Shown here: positions 27,968 through 37,211 of the stretch, in pieces
Layout: the number at the start of each line of letters is the position of its first letter
Numbering within the stretch: position 1 is the first letter of the stretch
NCBI GenBank assembly: GCA_016787525.1
Contig: JAEUUP010000093.1
Span: forward strand, 41,581 to 105,580
DNA from: Saprospiraceae bacterium
GTDB taxonomy: Bacteria > Bacteroidota > Bacteroidia > Chitinophagales > Saprospiraceae
Reading direction: 5' to 3'
DNA: 64,000 nt
Translations under genes and position numbers: made by a program
The notes under the pieces: generated by a model
What the model saw: the letters and a program-made list of their open reading frames with translations, nothing else
Database searches by the model: none
What the model was told of the DNA's origin: nothing

Positions 27968-28287
27968 CAATGTCGGATTCGACGAATAACATAACAGTCA
28001 TCATCGCTGGGCGACCCTTCCCTTTGAGAATCAAAGAAGGGGATGAGCCTATCATCCGACGTATTGTTAAGGAAGTGAACGATAAAATCGCACTTTTCCA
28101 GAATACCTATCCTCGTAAAGACCGTCAAGACTGGCTTTCAATGGCTCTTTTGACGTGTGCTGTGGACTTACACAAAGCACAAGCAACATTGGCGCAACCT
28201 ATGCCCATTGCTGAGCCGACCTTAGACCCACAGATGTCTGACCGCCTTTCTCATATTGATTCCATGCTCGCTTCTTTGGTTAATTAG
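27964..28287 (+). CDS. zapA: Cell division protein ZapA
   Basis: ZapA bundles and stabilises FtsZ filaments at the division site. The N-terminal ITVIIAGRPFPLRIKEGDEP and VNDKIALFQNTYPRKDRQDW match the ZapA core, followed by a helix rich in Ala/Leu (LSMALLTCAVDLHKAQATL). The length, 107 residues, is normal. A second ATG two codons later (27970) is an alternative start. It forms an operon with the upstream coiled-coil gene and probably with rny. Confidence 0.85.
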   Translation: MTMSDSTNNITVIIAGRPFPLRIKEGDEPIIRRIVKEVNDKIALFQNTYPRKDRQDWLSMALLTCAVDLHKAQATLAQPMPIAEPTLDPQMSDRLSHIDSMLASLVN

Positions 28288-28459
28288 TCATTTGCTCATG
28301 GCTTTTGTCATTGGTCATCCAGTCGGTTAATACCCCTCAGTAAAATGACTCAATGACCTTGTCAAATTACTTTTTAAAGAATTAGGAGATCTCAAAGCGA
28401 TGGCTTTGAGTGGTGCATACACAATCATTATTCAAACATAAAATCACCGATTGCAAAAT
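28288..28459 (+). other. zapA-rny spacer with a hairpin; possible small RNA
   Basis: The spacer holds a motif copy (28333) and a perfect 8-bp hairpin CTCAAAGC-GATG-GCTTTGAG at 28391-28410. I recall that zapA and rny often flank a 6S-type RNA gene in Bacteroidota; I cannot confirm a 6S fold here. Confidence 0.25.
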
Positions 28460-30184
28460 ATGGAAACAATAGTAGGTGCAATAGTCGGTCTTTTGGCAGG
28501 TGGCGGTATTGGCTTCTTTATGGTACGGCAATTGAGCGCAAAAAATGCTCAGACCGCCCAACTCTTGATAGATGAAGCCAACAAAAACGCTGACCTGAGC
28601 CTCAAAGATGCTAAATTGACCGCTCAACGTTTAGTGAGCGAAGCAGAATCGAAAGCCTCGAATATCATTGAAAAATCTGAAATCAAAAACGAACAGATTA
28701 AAAATCAGAAAATTCAAGAGGCTCGTGAACGATTCAACCAAATGAAGTCTGATTTTGATTCTAAAAAATCAAAAGAATTGATTGAGTTGAAAGAACGTGA
28801 AATGGAAGTCGTGACAAAAGAAACGACTTTAAAAGCGCAAATAGAAACACAACAACTCACTCATAAAAAAGCATTAGAAGATTTGAAAAAAGAATCTGAT
28901 GCGCTTAGTAAAGAGAAAGCTGAGTTAGAAAATCGTGAGCAAGAGATTGAAAGCATTCGCGAAAACTTGAACAAACAATTGGCAATTGTAACAAAACGCA
29001 AAGAAGATTTAGATGCAGCCAATGAGTTGAGAATTAAAGAGTTGGAACGTGTGGCCGCAATGACTGAACAAGAAGCTAAAGAGCAAATCTTGGAAGCTGT
29101 GAAAGGCAAAGCTGAAAATGAAGCCATGATTTTGACCCGCGAGATTGTATCGCAAGCTCAAACCAATGCAAACAAAGAAGCGAAAAAAATCGTCATTCAA
29201 GCCATTCAGCGTATGAGTGCAGAGTTTGCGATTGAGAACACTGTCTCTGTCTTCAACCTCGAAAGCGATGAGATGAAAGGTCAAATCATTGGTCGTGAAG
29301 GCCGCAATATTCGTTCTTTGGAAGCCGCAACGGGTGCTGAAATCATCGTGGACGACACACCAGAGGCGATTGTCATTTCCTCGTTTGACCCTGTTCGTCG
29401 CGAAGTAGCGCGTTTGGCTTTGAAAAAATTGGTTACTGATGGTCGTATTCATCCTGCTCGTATCGAGGAAGTGGTAGCCAAAACCAAAAAACAACTCGAA
29501 GAGCAAATCGTAGAAATAGGCGAAAGAACAGTCATTGACTTAGATATTCACGGCTTATCTCCTGAGTTGGTGCGTATGGTGGGTCGTATGCGTTACCGTT
29601 CTTCTTACGGTCAAAACCTGTTGAAACACTCCATCGAGACAGCGAATTTGTGTTCATTGATGGCAGCCGAATTGGGCTTGAATCCAAAACAAATCAAGTT
29701 GGCTAAACGAGCAGGCTTGTTGCACGATATTGGCAAAGTGCCAGACGAACAAACAGAATTGTCGCATGCCATCTTAGGTATGCAGTTGTGCGAAAAGTAC
29801 AACGAATCAGCCGCTGTTATCAATGCCGTAGGTGCGCACCACGATGAGATTGAGATGAACAGCATCATTTCGCCTATTGTCCAAGCTTGTGATGCGATTT
29901 CAGGCGCACGTCCGGGCGCACGCCGCGAGATTTTGGAATCGTACCTCAAACGCATCAGCGAATTGGAAGAGTTGGCATTGTCACACGATGGCGTTCAAAA
30001 AGCTTATGCGATGCAAGCAGGTCGTGAATTGCGTGTGATTGTCGAAAGTGATAAGGTTAGCGACCAATTTGCCGACGATTTGTCGTTTATGATTTCGCAA
30101 AAAATCCAAGATACGATGCAGTATCCAGGTCAAATCAAAGTGACGGTGATTCGTGAAAAGCGGGCGGTTTCGTTTGCACGCTAA
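28460..30184 (+). CDS. rny: Ribonuclease Y
   Basis: RNase Y is a membrane-anchored endoribonuclease that starts mRNA decay. The ATG at 28460 ([20 protein letters not shown]) is preferred to a TTG three codons earlier. Order: an N-terminal membrane helix (5-25), a long coiled coil (about 35-210), a KH domain ([20 protein letters not shown], about 265-285), and an HD domain with [13 protein letters not shown] and [11 protein letters not shown] supplying the metal ligands. The ending [13 protein letters not shown] is typical. The length, 574 residues, is slightly above the family's usual 520. It contains no motif copy. Confidence 0.95.
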   Translation: METIVGAIVGLLAGGGIGFFMVRQLSAKNAQTAQLLIDEANKNADLSLKDAKLTAQRLVSEAESKASNIIEKSEIKNEQIKNQKIQEARERFNQMKSDFDSKKSKELIELKEREMEVVTKETTLKAQIETQQLTHKKALEDLKKESDALSKEKAELENREQEIESIRENLNKQLAIVTKRKEDLDAANELRIKELERVAAMTEQEAKEQILEAVKGKAENEAMILTREIVSQAQTNANKEAKKIVIQAIQRMSAEFAIENTVSVFNLESDEMKGQIIGREGRNIRSLEAATGAEIIVDDTPEAIVISSFDPVRREVARLALKKLVTDGRIHPARIEEVVAKTKKQLEEQIVEIGERTVIDLDIHGLSPELVRMVGRMRYRSSYGQNLLKHSIETANLCSLMAAELGLNPKQIKLAKRAGLLHDIGKVPDEQTELSHAILGMQLCEKYNESAAVINAVGAHHDEIEMNSIISPIVQACDAISGARPGARREILESYLKRISELEELALSHDGVQKAYAMQAGRELRVIVESDKVSDQFADDLSFMISQKIQDTMQYPGQIKVTVIREKRAVSFAR

Positions 30185-30211
30185 TTTTCAGAAAACAGAG
30201 GATGAAATATA

Positions 30212-30250
30212 AAACGCTGCTGAGTGGATGCTCGGCAGCGTTATTTTTTT
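30212..30250. terminator. rny terminator
   Basis: AACGCTGC-TGAG pairs with CTC-GGCAGCGTT, followed by ATTTTTTTAT. It can serve both rny and the convergent lipoprotein gene. Confidence 0.85.
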
Positions 30251-30272
30251 ATCATCAATGCCTCAATGAGCA

Positions 30273-30761
30273 TCAATTGCATTGCAAAAGAATAGGTTTC
30301 GTCTGAACCACATTACTTTTGTGACCTGCACGGTCTTTGATGTAAATATCATAAACCAAAGTGTCCGTAGGACGATTAGGTGTCGCTTTGCAAGGCTCAA
30401 GGGATAGGCAACAAGTGGTGTACATCAAAAAACGAATTTCGCCGCTGATGCCGTTTTTAGCACCCGCTTCTGGCACAAAAGGAATGCGAAAAGTTTGCTC
30501 AACGGGCTTGTTGTTGCGTTTATCGGTGATGAAAACATTGAGGCTGTCAGTGCCGCTTATGCCACCCAAATCGCCGTCGCCGTCGGTGAATGAGAGCGTT
30601 ACATATACAGAGTCTTCTGAGCCAAAACCTTGGCGCATGGCTGTTTTGGTCATGCTTTTGAAGGTGATTTGTGGTTCAATAGAATAGTCGGGTGGGCGAA
30701 TGCACGTGGCAAAGGCAACAATTAAAAGGCATAAAAGAAAAGCGTGCTTTATTATTTTCAT
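30273..30761 (-). CDS. Lipoprotein, unknown function
   Basis: The N-terminus MKIIKHAFLLCLLIVAFATC ends at a lipobox Cys, so the product should be an acylated envelope protein. The rest (SVYVTLSFTDGDGDLGG, KRNNKPVEQTFRIPFV, DTLVYDIYIKDRAGHKSN) has a beta-sandwich look and an acidic DGDGDLGG that could bind calcium. It is 162 residues. It resembles Bacteroidota hypothetical lipoproteins with this DGDGDLG motif; function is unknown. The start is divergent from the LuxE-like gene, 37 nt away. Confidence 0.7.
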   Translation of the reverse strand: MKIIKHAFLLCLLIVAFATCIRPPDYSIEPQITFKSMTKTAMRQGFGSEDSVYVTLSFTDGDGDLGGISGTDSLNVFITDKRNNKPVEQTFRIPFVPEAGAKNGISGEIRFLMYTTCCLSLEPCKATPNRPTDTLVYDIYIKDRAGHKSNVVQTKPILLQCN

Positions 30762-30798
30762 TGTTTTGAATTTTTAAGTTTAAAAAACTAAAGTTGTT

Positions 30799-31818
30799 TT
30801 GAGAGATATATTAGAGCAAAAAATTTTGTCACTCGGTCGGCTCGCCTCTGATGGCGGAGATACTGAGGGGGTATTCGATGGCATCGCATTGGAGGTGTTT
30901 GCCTATCAGTACAAATATAACGCCTTTTATCGTCAGTATTGTTCAATGATAGGTAAAGAGTTTTCAAAAGTTTCGACCATCGGCGACATACCTTTTTTAC
31001 CGATTCAGTTTTTTAAGAATCAAATCATCAAAACGGGGGATTGGGCGGATGCGGAGACTGTTTTCACCAGCTCTGGCACAACGGGTGCGGCGACGAGTCG
31101 GCATTATGTACGCCATTTGGCTTTTTACAACGATATTTCTATCATGGGTTTCGAGGAGAAGTACGGCTCTGTGGCGGAATACTGTGTTTTAGGTCTGCTG
31201 CCCTCCTATCTCGAACGGTCGGGTTCGTCATTGATTGCGATGGTTGATATGTTTATCAAACGCTCAAAATATCCTCAAAGCGGCTTTTTCCTGAACAATC
31301 ATGCTGAATTAGCCGAAATACTGAGGGGGTGTGCAGCACAACAAATTCCAACGCTTTTGATAGGTGTGAGCTTCGGGTTGCTCGATTTTGTGGAAACTCA
31401 TACGATTGACTTTCCTGAATTGATAGTGATGGAAACGGGCGGCATGAAAGGACGGCGACGCGAAATGATACGTCAAGAGTTGCACCAAGAACTACAAAAA
31501 GGCTTTAATTGCCCTCATATTCACTCGGAATATGGCATGACGGAGTTGTTTTCGCAAGCTTATTCAAAACACAATGGCCTTTTTGAGCCCACTTTGACCA
31601 TGAAAGTGTTCACGAGAGAAATTAATGACCCCCTCAGTATCATGCCTCAAAATGGGCAATTGGGTGTGATTGATGTAGTGGACTTGGGCAATTTGGATAC
31701 ATGTAGTTTCATTGCCACCGATGATTTGGGTCGTGTTTATCCGCAAGGGCATTTTGAGGTTTTGGGTCGGCTCGACAATTCGGATATGCGTGGTTGCAAT
31801 TTATTGGTCGTTGGTTAA
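30799..31818 (+). CDS. LuxE/PaaK-like acyl-protein synthetase or acyltransferase
   Basis: The product resembles LuxE-type acyl-protein synthetases of the adenylate-forming superfamily, which activate carboxylates with ATP. The motif TVFTSSGTTGAATSRHYV is the P-loop-like SSGTTG; MGFEEKYGSVAEYCVLGLLP, VMETGGMKGRRREM, HSEYGMTELFSQAYS and ATDDLGRVYP follow in family order. The 339-residue length is close to LuxE. The start is TTG at 30799; the next in-frame Met is far inside the protein. The true substrate is unknown; no lux genes are present. Three motif copies (30861, 31319, 31630) encode TEG, LRG and PLS. Confidence 0.75.
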   Translation: MRDILEQKILSLGRLASDGGDTEGVFDGIALEVFAYQYKYNAFYRQYCSMIGKEFSKVSTIGDIPFLPIQFFKNQIIKTGDWADAETVFTSSGTTGAATSRHYVRHLAFYNDISIMGFEEKYGSVAEYCVLGLLPSYLERSGSSLIAMVDMFIKRSKYPQSGFFLNNHAELAEILRGCAAQQIPTLLIGVSFGLLDFVETHTIDFPELIVMETGGMKGRRREMIRQELHQELQKGFNCPHIHSEYGMTELFSQAYSKHNGLFEPTLTMKVFTREINDPLSIMPQNGQLGVIDVVDLGNLDTCSFIATDDLGRVYPQGHFEVLGRLDNSDMRGCNLLVVG

Positions 31819-31870
31819 AATTCTGCGAATTAAGGGTTCAAATCTTTCAATTACTGACAAAATGACTATA

Positions 31871-32066
31871 AAAGCCCCATAGGGGCGAGATGTTGGTAGC
31901 CCTGCGTGAAACGCAGGGTTATAGAGAATCAAATTTCCCATTAGCCCCATAGGGGCGGTACATTTTGCACCAATAGTTACGCCCCGCTGGGGCTAAACGT
32001 TGTTTTTTATCATTTTAACCCTGCGTTTCGCGCAGGGCTACCAACATCTCGCCCCTATGGGGCTTT
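31871..32066. repeat. AGCCCCATAGGGGC inverted-repeat element
   Basis: A 50-bp left arm (AAAGCCCCATAGGGGCGAGA, then TGTTGGTAGCCCTGCG...) pairs with a right arm at 32017-32066. Between them sits another AGCCCCATAGGGGCGG and its partner CGCCCCGCTGGGGC. Elements of this type recur in many Bacteroidota genomes. The final GGGGCTTTTTT also makes a terminator for the LuxE-like gene. Confidence 0.85.
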
Positions 32067-32108
32067 TTTGACCCTTAGTTCACATAAATTCTTAAATTCT
32101 AGGATTGT

Positions 32109-32656
32109 CGAAACTACCTTTTGTGTTCGTAGAAACTGCCTTTTGTGTTCGTAGAAACTACCTTTTGTGTTCGTAGAAACTACCTTTTGTGTTCGTAGAA
32201 ACTACCTTTTGTGTCTGTAGAAACTACCTTTTGTGTCTGTAGAAACTACCTTTTGTGTCCGTAGAAACTACCTTTTGTGTCCGTAGAAACTACCTTTTGT
32301 GTTCGTAGAAACTGCCTTTTGTGTTCGTAGAAACTACCTTTGGTGTCCGTAGAAACTGCCTTTGGTGTCCGTAGAAACTGCCTTTGGTGTCCGTAGAAAC
32401 TGCCTTTTGTGTCCGTAGAAACTGCCTTTTGTGTCCGTAGAAACTGCCTTTTGTGTCCGTAGAAACTGCCTTTTGTGTTCGTAGAAACTGCCTTTTGTGT
32501 TCGTAGAAACTGCCTTTTGTGTTCGTAGAAACTGCCTTTTGTGTCCGTAGAAACTACCTTTGGTGTTCGTAGAAACTACCTTTGGTGTTCGTAGAAACTG
32601 CCTTTGGTGTTCGTAGAAACTGCCTTTGGTGTCCGTAGAAGCTACCTTTGGTGTCT
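32109..32656. repeat. 22-bp tandem repeat array, about 25 copies
   Basis: The unit is AGAAACTRCCTTTTGTGTYCGT, exactly 22 bp with no spacers. Variants (TTTTGTG/TTTGGTG, CTACC/CTGCC, TTCG/TCCG/TCTG) occur in runs of neighbouring units, a sign of local duplication. The length is not a multiple of three and no long frame results, so it is non-coding. Confidence 0.95.
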
Positions 32657-32693
32657 CCTAAACGCGTTGCATGATACTGCGATAAGAAAAAAA

Positions 32694-32730
32694 TACCCCC
32701 TCAGTATTGCCGATGAATACTGAGGGGGTT
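32694..32730. terminator. Inverted pair of the dispersed motif, terminator-like
   Basis: ACCCCCTCAGTATT and AATACTGAGGGGGT form a perfect 14-bp stem with a 7-nt loop. On the minus strand a run of seven T follows, on the plus strand TTTG. This defines the extended motif and is the same arrangement as paired uptake sequences at Neisseria terminators. Confidence 0.8.
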
Positions 32731-32747
32731 TGTCTATAATCCGCCTT

Positions 32748-33008
32748 TTAAGGCAAGGCTCAATTATGGCTTCAAGTTGTTGCTATTCTTAAAACCCGTA
32801 GGGTTGGCATTTTGGTAGAAGATAGCAATAAATATGATTATTGAATGCCGTAGGCAGGACATTATAAAGGATTTAATCACTCCTTTTCTTTACAAAATCC
32901 CATGCCTACGGCATTGAAAACAAACAGGGTGTTTTATTGCTACCAAAATGCCAACCCTACGGGTTTTAAGAATAGCAACTTGAAACTATAATTGAGCCTA
33001 AGGCAATT
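32748..33008. repeat. CCCGTAGGGTTGG long inverted-repeat element
   Basis: The left arm (32748-32832) contains CTCAATTATGGCTTCAAGTT and AAAACCCGTAGGGTTGGCAT. The right arm (32930-33008) carries the complement. A nested pair AATGCCGTAGGCA / TGCCTACGGCATT sits inside. The arms are about 75-85 nt with few mismatches. No reading frame. Confidence 0.85.
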
Positions 33009-33019
33009 GCGACTGATTA

Positions 33020-33246
33020 AGAAGCTATTTTAAAACCTATAAACACTATTTTTGACTGTTTTTCTGCAAGCAGAAAAAAGCGTGCTTTGTTATATTTCTT
33101 TCGGAGCGAAGTTATTTTTTGATGTTTTTCGCAAGCGAAAAACATCAAAAAATAACTTCGCTCCATAAAAACTACCTTGTACGCTTTTTTTCGCTTGCGA
33201 AAAAACAGTGCGTGATTGTTCGATTAGGTTTTAAAACAGCTTCTAA
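33020..33246. repeat. Cruciform repeat element, copy B
   Basis: Outer arms GAAGCTATTTTAAAACCT and AGGTTTTAAAACAGCTTC pair. The conserved modules are GACTGTTTTTCTGCAAGCAG..GCGTGC and GTACGCTTTTTTTCGCTTGC..AAACAGT. The core is a 30-bp near-perfect stem (33102-33164), GGAGCGAAGTTATTTTTTGA with its complement. The right outer arm overlaps the last bases of the M4 protease gene. Confidence 0.85.
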
Positions 33247-36200
33247 AACTTCACTATCTTGTTTGTTCTCGATTTATCATCAATGGTTACTTTTAGCAAA
33301 TAGTTACCTGCTTGCAAAGTGTGTGTATCGAGTGAAACCGTGTTCTGACCCGCCGAAATACTGAGGGGTGTCGTGCTAACCAAACGCCCTAACAAATCGA
33401 AGATTTCGACCTTGCCTGTTGCAGCTGTTTCGTAAGTGACGGACACTGTCACATTGTCGCCAAAAGGATTGGGCGCAATAGCCACTGCGGCTTTGTCCAA
33501 ATCGCCCACAGAAGTCAATACACGTGTGCCTGTTGCAATCCACACACCAAAAATTGCGTCGGTTTTGAAAACCGTCGCTGTGCCGTTGGGTTCTATTTTG
33601 CTGCCACTGACAGGAATGATGCCCAAACGAGAAGCCCCAGAATTGTCTTCATTGGAAAACAAAATGCGGTTGTCTGTTTTAGAATAACTTGGATAGCCGA
33701 GCGTATTGTTGGCAAATATGCCTGTTGAAGCGGCCGTCACATCGCCTGTCTGTGTATTAGCCGCCATGATATAGTAGGCAGAATTTGTACCTGAGTCATC
33801 AATAAAGTCGAACGCAACGATATAAGGCGAGTTTTTCGCAAAAGTCGGATTGCCAATGCTGGTGTTTTCGGGTAAATCCGTAAACAGCTTTTCAATTTTA
33901 GGCGTTGTCAACCAGTTATTTGTCGTATTTGACCAGACATCAATACTGCCCACGTCCCAATATTCGATGTTTTGATTTGTCGTTTGGCCCTTAATGCTGT
34001 TGAAAGCATCGTACATGACGGATGTGCCGAAGTGGTCCCATTCCAAACCATCAGAATATTGCACAGCCCCTGCATCTACGCCCGATGAGAAAGTCGGATT
34101 GAATAATTTGTATGCTTTCCACGTACTGCGTGCAAAAGAGTACAACCAAAGAGTATCTGTGCCATCATTCGCTGCGATTTTAGTACCATCTTTCGATACG
34201 GCCACGTTGTTCCAAATCGGGTCGCTTTGAATCACCGCATCGGAAGCCGTTGGTGGTGTGGTTGCCCAGTTCATTGTCACCAAGTACATTTTTTTATCTG
34301 CGCCGATGTAGAAAATGTATTTGCCATTGTCCGAAATGCTTGGTTTATTGAAAACACCACGGCTACTCAAGGTTTGAACACTTGAACCTGTGCTGTTGGT
34401 CAATTGCAACTTGCTTCTGTCGTTGCTGACATAAACTACCCAATCTGTACCTGGGTTGACTGGCAAATCTTGTTGATAGACTGTACCAGAAGTTGAGCCA
34501 CCTGTGCCAATACCCACAGAGGTGAATGCCGTTTGTGCTGCTGACAAAATTGCGGCACTGGTAGGGTATAAGTCTTTACACGATTGCTCAACAGCCGCGC
34601 GACAGTCAATGAATTTGGAAGAAGCGACCAGATAGGTGGACAAAGCCCGATAAAAAACCTGCTCGGCAGTAGCTTTACCCACTGAACTGTTGTTCGCAAA
34701 AAGGTAGAAAGCATAGTTTGTGATACCTGAATTGATATGCACGCCACCATTGTCGGATGTGCCGTTGTATTTTTCATTCATGTGCTTGGGTTGCCAACCA
34801 TTGCTGCTCAGGCCTGTGCCGCCGTTGTTCGGATTAGCTAAGTCTCTCAAAAAGCCTGTTGGGAAAATAGAGCGACCATTGACCACATCTTCGCCAATTT
34901 GCCAATCGTCGCGGTCAATCATGGCACCGAAAATATCGGCGAATGACTCGTTCAATGCACCGGGTTCACTTTGGTATTTCAGATTCGCGGTGTTTTGAAT
35001 CACACCATGCGACATCTCGTGTCCAGCCACATCCAATCCTCTTGCCAAGGGCAAAAAGGCTTGTGAACCATTGCCATAGAACATCGCTTCGCCGTTCCAA
35101 TAGGCGTTGTCCATAGATTGACCACCATCGGTCACGTTGATGAAGCTGGAGATGGTGCCACCACGCCCGTTGATAGAGTTGCGGTTGAATGTCGTTCTGA
35201 AATATTCATAAGCGCGACCGCCGTTGTAGTGGCTCGATACAGCTTTGGGGTTGCTCCAACTATTGTTTGTTGTCGTGATGTAGTAGTAAGGGCCGTCGTC
35301 GGTGTTGTTGTAGTCTAAAGTCTGAATCACACCGATAGGTTTGTTGGGCATCGTTGACGATGCGGCACTGTACATCGGTCTCGACGCATCGAGCATATAA
35401 TAACGTGTACCTACCTGATAGGTGTTGATGGTGCGCGATGTATTCAACAAGTCCAAAGCCGTTGCCGTGAATGCGCCATCCAATACAGTCGTTTGCGCCG
35501 TCTCGTTGTGTACCCCCTCAGTATGTTGAGGTGTTTCTGCCGTTTCATTCACACCATGAATATGTCCTGCAAATGAACAAGAGCTGTGGTAAGAGTCTAA
35601 AATCTCACCTGTTTGAGCATCAACGAAATACTCGTAGCGATGCACCACACTCGGATAGGCTGTGATGTGCCACGTCAAACGCTCGGCATCGTATTTGTCG
35701 TTTTTGTGAAAAATGACTAATTCGCTCCGCAATTGCTCTCCACCAATCTGCTCTTTGGCAGTCTCTGCTAATTTTTTGAAACCTACTTTTTTATCCAAAT
35801 CAGATTGCACGGTTGCTTCTGCTTGTGTGGCTTGCACCGCTGGCGTGGTGCTGTTTACTGAGGGGGTCGGGAAGTAAATGCCATTGAACAAAAAGACTTT
35901 GTCATTCTGCTCATGCACAATGATTTCGCTGCTCCAAACAGGTATTTGTTTGAAAACTTGCGACAAACGCACGTGAGTCTGACCGATATTGTCTGTTTCT
36001 ATGGATTTGATGACGAACTCGTCCGATGGATTTTGTATCTGAATGGCTTTGGCAATTGCTGTCAGATATTGGTTTGTCCTTTCTTCAACTGATTTTTGGG
36101 TTGCATACTGAGGGGTCGGTAATGTACCTTCAATCATCGTTGGCAAACCCATTTCGGAAGTCTTGACTTTCAAACCAGTGGGTAAAAGAGCCGACCGCTT

Positions 36201-36401
36201 AGGCAAGTAAGGAATCCGCTGAATCGCGGGCGCACTCACCAATGGCTGCGTTGCTATTGGCACTCCCAACTCTGGCACATTGATGGGTTGTTGCGGTGCG
36301 TTGTGTGGCACCGCTTGTATATTTTTATTCTTTAACGGTTTTTGAGCTAAACCCAATACTGCAATGGACAGTAATGGAAGCAGAAGAAATAATCGTTTCA
36401 T
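33243..36401 (-). CDS. T9SS-secreted M4-family metalloprotease
   Basis: A thermolysin-like zinc protease secreted to the surface or medium. A signal peptide (MKRLFLLLPLLSIAVLGLAQ) is followed by a long propeptide with FTP-like and PepSY-like parts (about 95-290), then the catalytic domain with zinc motif HEMSH at 461-465, third ligand Glu in NESFADIFG (about 485), and active His in GGVHINSGITNYAFY (about 555). Residues about 650-950 look like a beta-propeller (KPSISDNGKYIFYIG, NVAVSKDGTKIAAND). The end is a T9SS sorting domain starting IAPNPFGDNVTVSV. The 1052-residue length is large for M4 because of the propeller. Motif copies lie at 33359, 35514, 35856 and 36106. Confidence 0.92.
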   Translation of the reverse strand: MKRLFLLLPLLSIAVLGLAQKPLKNKNIQAVPHNAPQQPINVPELGVPIATQPLVSAPAIQRIPYLPKRSALLPTGLKVKTSEMGLPTMIEGTLPTPQYATQKSVEERTNQYLTAIAKAIQIQNPSDEFVIKSIETDNIGQTHVRLSQVFKQIPVWSSEIIVHEQNDKVFLFNGIYFPTPSVNSTTPAVQATQAEATVQSDLDKKVGFKKLAETAKEQIGGEQLRSELVIFHKNDKYDAERLTWHITAYPSVVHRYEYFVDAQTGEILDSYHSSCSFAGHIHGVNETAETPQHTEGVHNETAQTTVLDGAFTATALDLLNTSRTINTYQVGTRYYMLDASRPMYSAASSTMPNKPIGVIQTLDYNNTDDGPYYYITTTNNSWSNPKAVSSHYNGGRAYEYFRTTFNRNSINGRGGTISSFINVTDGGQSMDNAYWNGEAMFYGNGSQAFLPLARGLDVAGHEMSHGVIQNTANLKYQSEPGALNESFADIFGAMIDRDDWQIGEDVVNGRSIFPTGFLRDLANPNNGGTGLSSNGWQPKHMNEKYNGTSDNGGVHINSGITNYAFYLFANNSSVGKATAEQVFYRALSTYLVASSKFIDCRAAVEQSCKDLYPTSAAILSAAQTAFTSVGIGTGGSTSGTVYQQDLPVNPGTDWVVYVSNDRSKLQLTNSTGSSVQTLSSRGVFNKPSISDNGKYIFYIGADKKMYLVTMNWATTPPTASDAVIQSDPIWNNVAVSKDGTKIAANDGTDTLWLYSFARSTWKAYKLFNPTFSSGVDAGAVQYSDGLEWDHFGTSVMYDAFNSIKGQTTNQNIEYWDVGSIDVWSNTTNNWLTTPKIEKLFTDLPENTSIGNPTFAKNSPYIVAFDFIDDSGTNSAYYIMAANTQTGDVTAASTGIFANNTLGYPSYSKTDNRILFSNEDNSGASRLGIIPVSGSKIEPNGTATVFKTDAIFGVWIATGTRVLTSVGDLDKAAVAIAPNPFGDNVTVSVTYETAATGKVEIFDLLGRLVSTTPLSISAGQNTVSLDTHTLQAGNYLLKVTIDDKSRTNKIVKF

Positions 36402-36535
36402 TACTTTAGTTTTAAAATTTATAAAAAGTCATAAGGTCATTATGTCAATAGTCATGACTGTCATTAGACGTTATTGTGATTAAAGGTCATTCAAAAAGAG
36501 AAAAAACGCTCTCCAACGACTCACTGACCGATGAT

Positions 36536-37015
36536 TTATTTCTTCTTTGGTACTTCGGCCATTAGTTTTTTATAAAAACCTTCTGCAAGTTCAGGAATAC
36601 TTTTATCGTTACCGCTGCCATCCCAAACGATTTTATTGTCTTTTTTACCGTCTTGTTTCAAGATGATAAAATGGTAGATATTGCCAGGCACGTTATAAAG
36701 CCATGTGTTCAAACGCATGGAGTCCACTGCGGCGTAGAGACTGGCCGCTTTCTTTTTGCCAATATTCTTGATGACCTTTTGAGTTGCCGAATCGCGTTGA
36801 ATAGCGACCAACCGACCATCTTGAAGCAGTGAATACTCATACGATGCTCCTGTGAAGCCACCACCACCACCAAAAACAATTTGATTTTTGGGCAAAGCCG
36901 AAGTCGCAATCTTGTGTTGGCAAGCACTCAAAGTAAAGAACAAAAAGCAAAGAATGGGAAAAGAAACCGAAACGCTCCCCTGTTGGAAGCGCAAAAGCGA
37001 GTTGTAGAATTTCAT
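36536..37015 (-). CDS. Small lipoprotein, unknown function
   Basis: The start MKFYNSLLRFQQG at 37015 is preferred to an ATG at 37102: a -7-like TACTTTTG lies in the extension, and the shorter form places a signal peptide before the lipobox FTLSAC. The mature part has a glycine run (FGGGGGFTGASYEYSLLQDG) and IYHFIILKQDGKKDNKIVWDG, probably a small beta-sheet domain. It is 159 residues. I do not recognise the family well enough to assign a function. Confidence 0.65.
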   Translation of the reverse strand: MKFYNSLLRFQQGSVSVSFPILCFLFFTLSACQHKIATSALPKNQIVFGGGGGFTGASYEYSLLQDGRLVAIQRDSATQKVIKNIGKKKAASLYAAVDSMRLNTWLYNVPGNIYHFIILKQDGKKDNKIVWDGSGNDKSIPELAEGFYKKLMAEVPKKK

Positions 37016-37058
37016 AAATATTCGATTAAAAATGTGAAAAACTGAGAAATCAGTGACC

Positions 37059-37066
37059 CAAAAGTA
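37059..37066 (-). promoter_or_regulatory. Putative -7 element for the lipoprotein gene
   Basis: TACTTTTG on the minus strand, 43 nt before the ATG at 37015; no clear -33 box. Confidence 0.4.
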
Positions 37067-37211
37067 CGAATTTGAATTTATTTTTGTCTTTTTTATTTTC
37101 ACCTATACAAGCCGAAATTGAATTATGTGTGCAATGGTATGACGGTTGCACCCATTGACACAATCGCATAACGGGTAGTCAATACTGGTATTTAGTGTAC
37201 TTTGATAGCGA

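Noticed and set aside
32109..32656. CRISPR array
   Set aside because: Units are contiguous 22-bp repeats with no unique spacers, and no cas genes are present.
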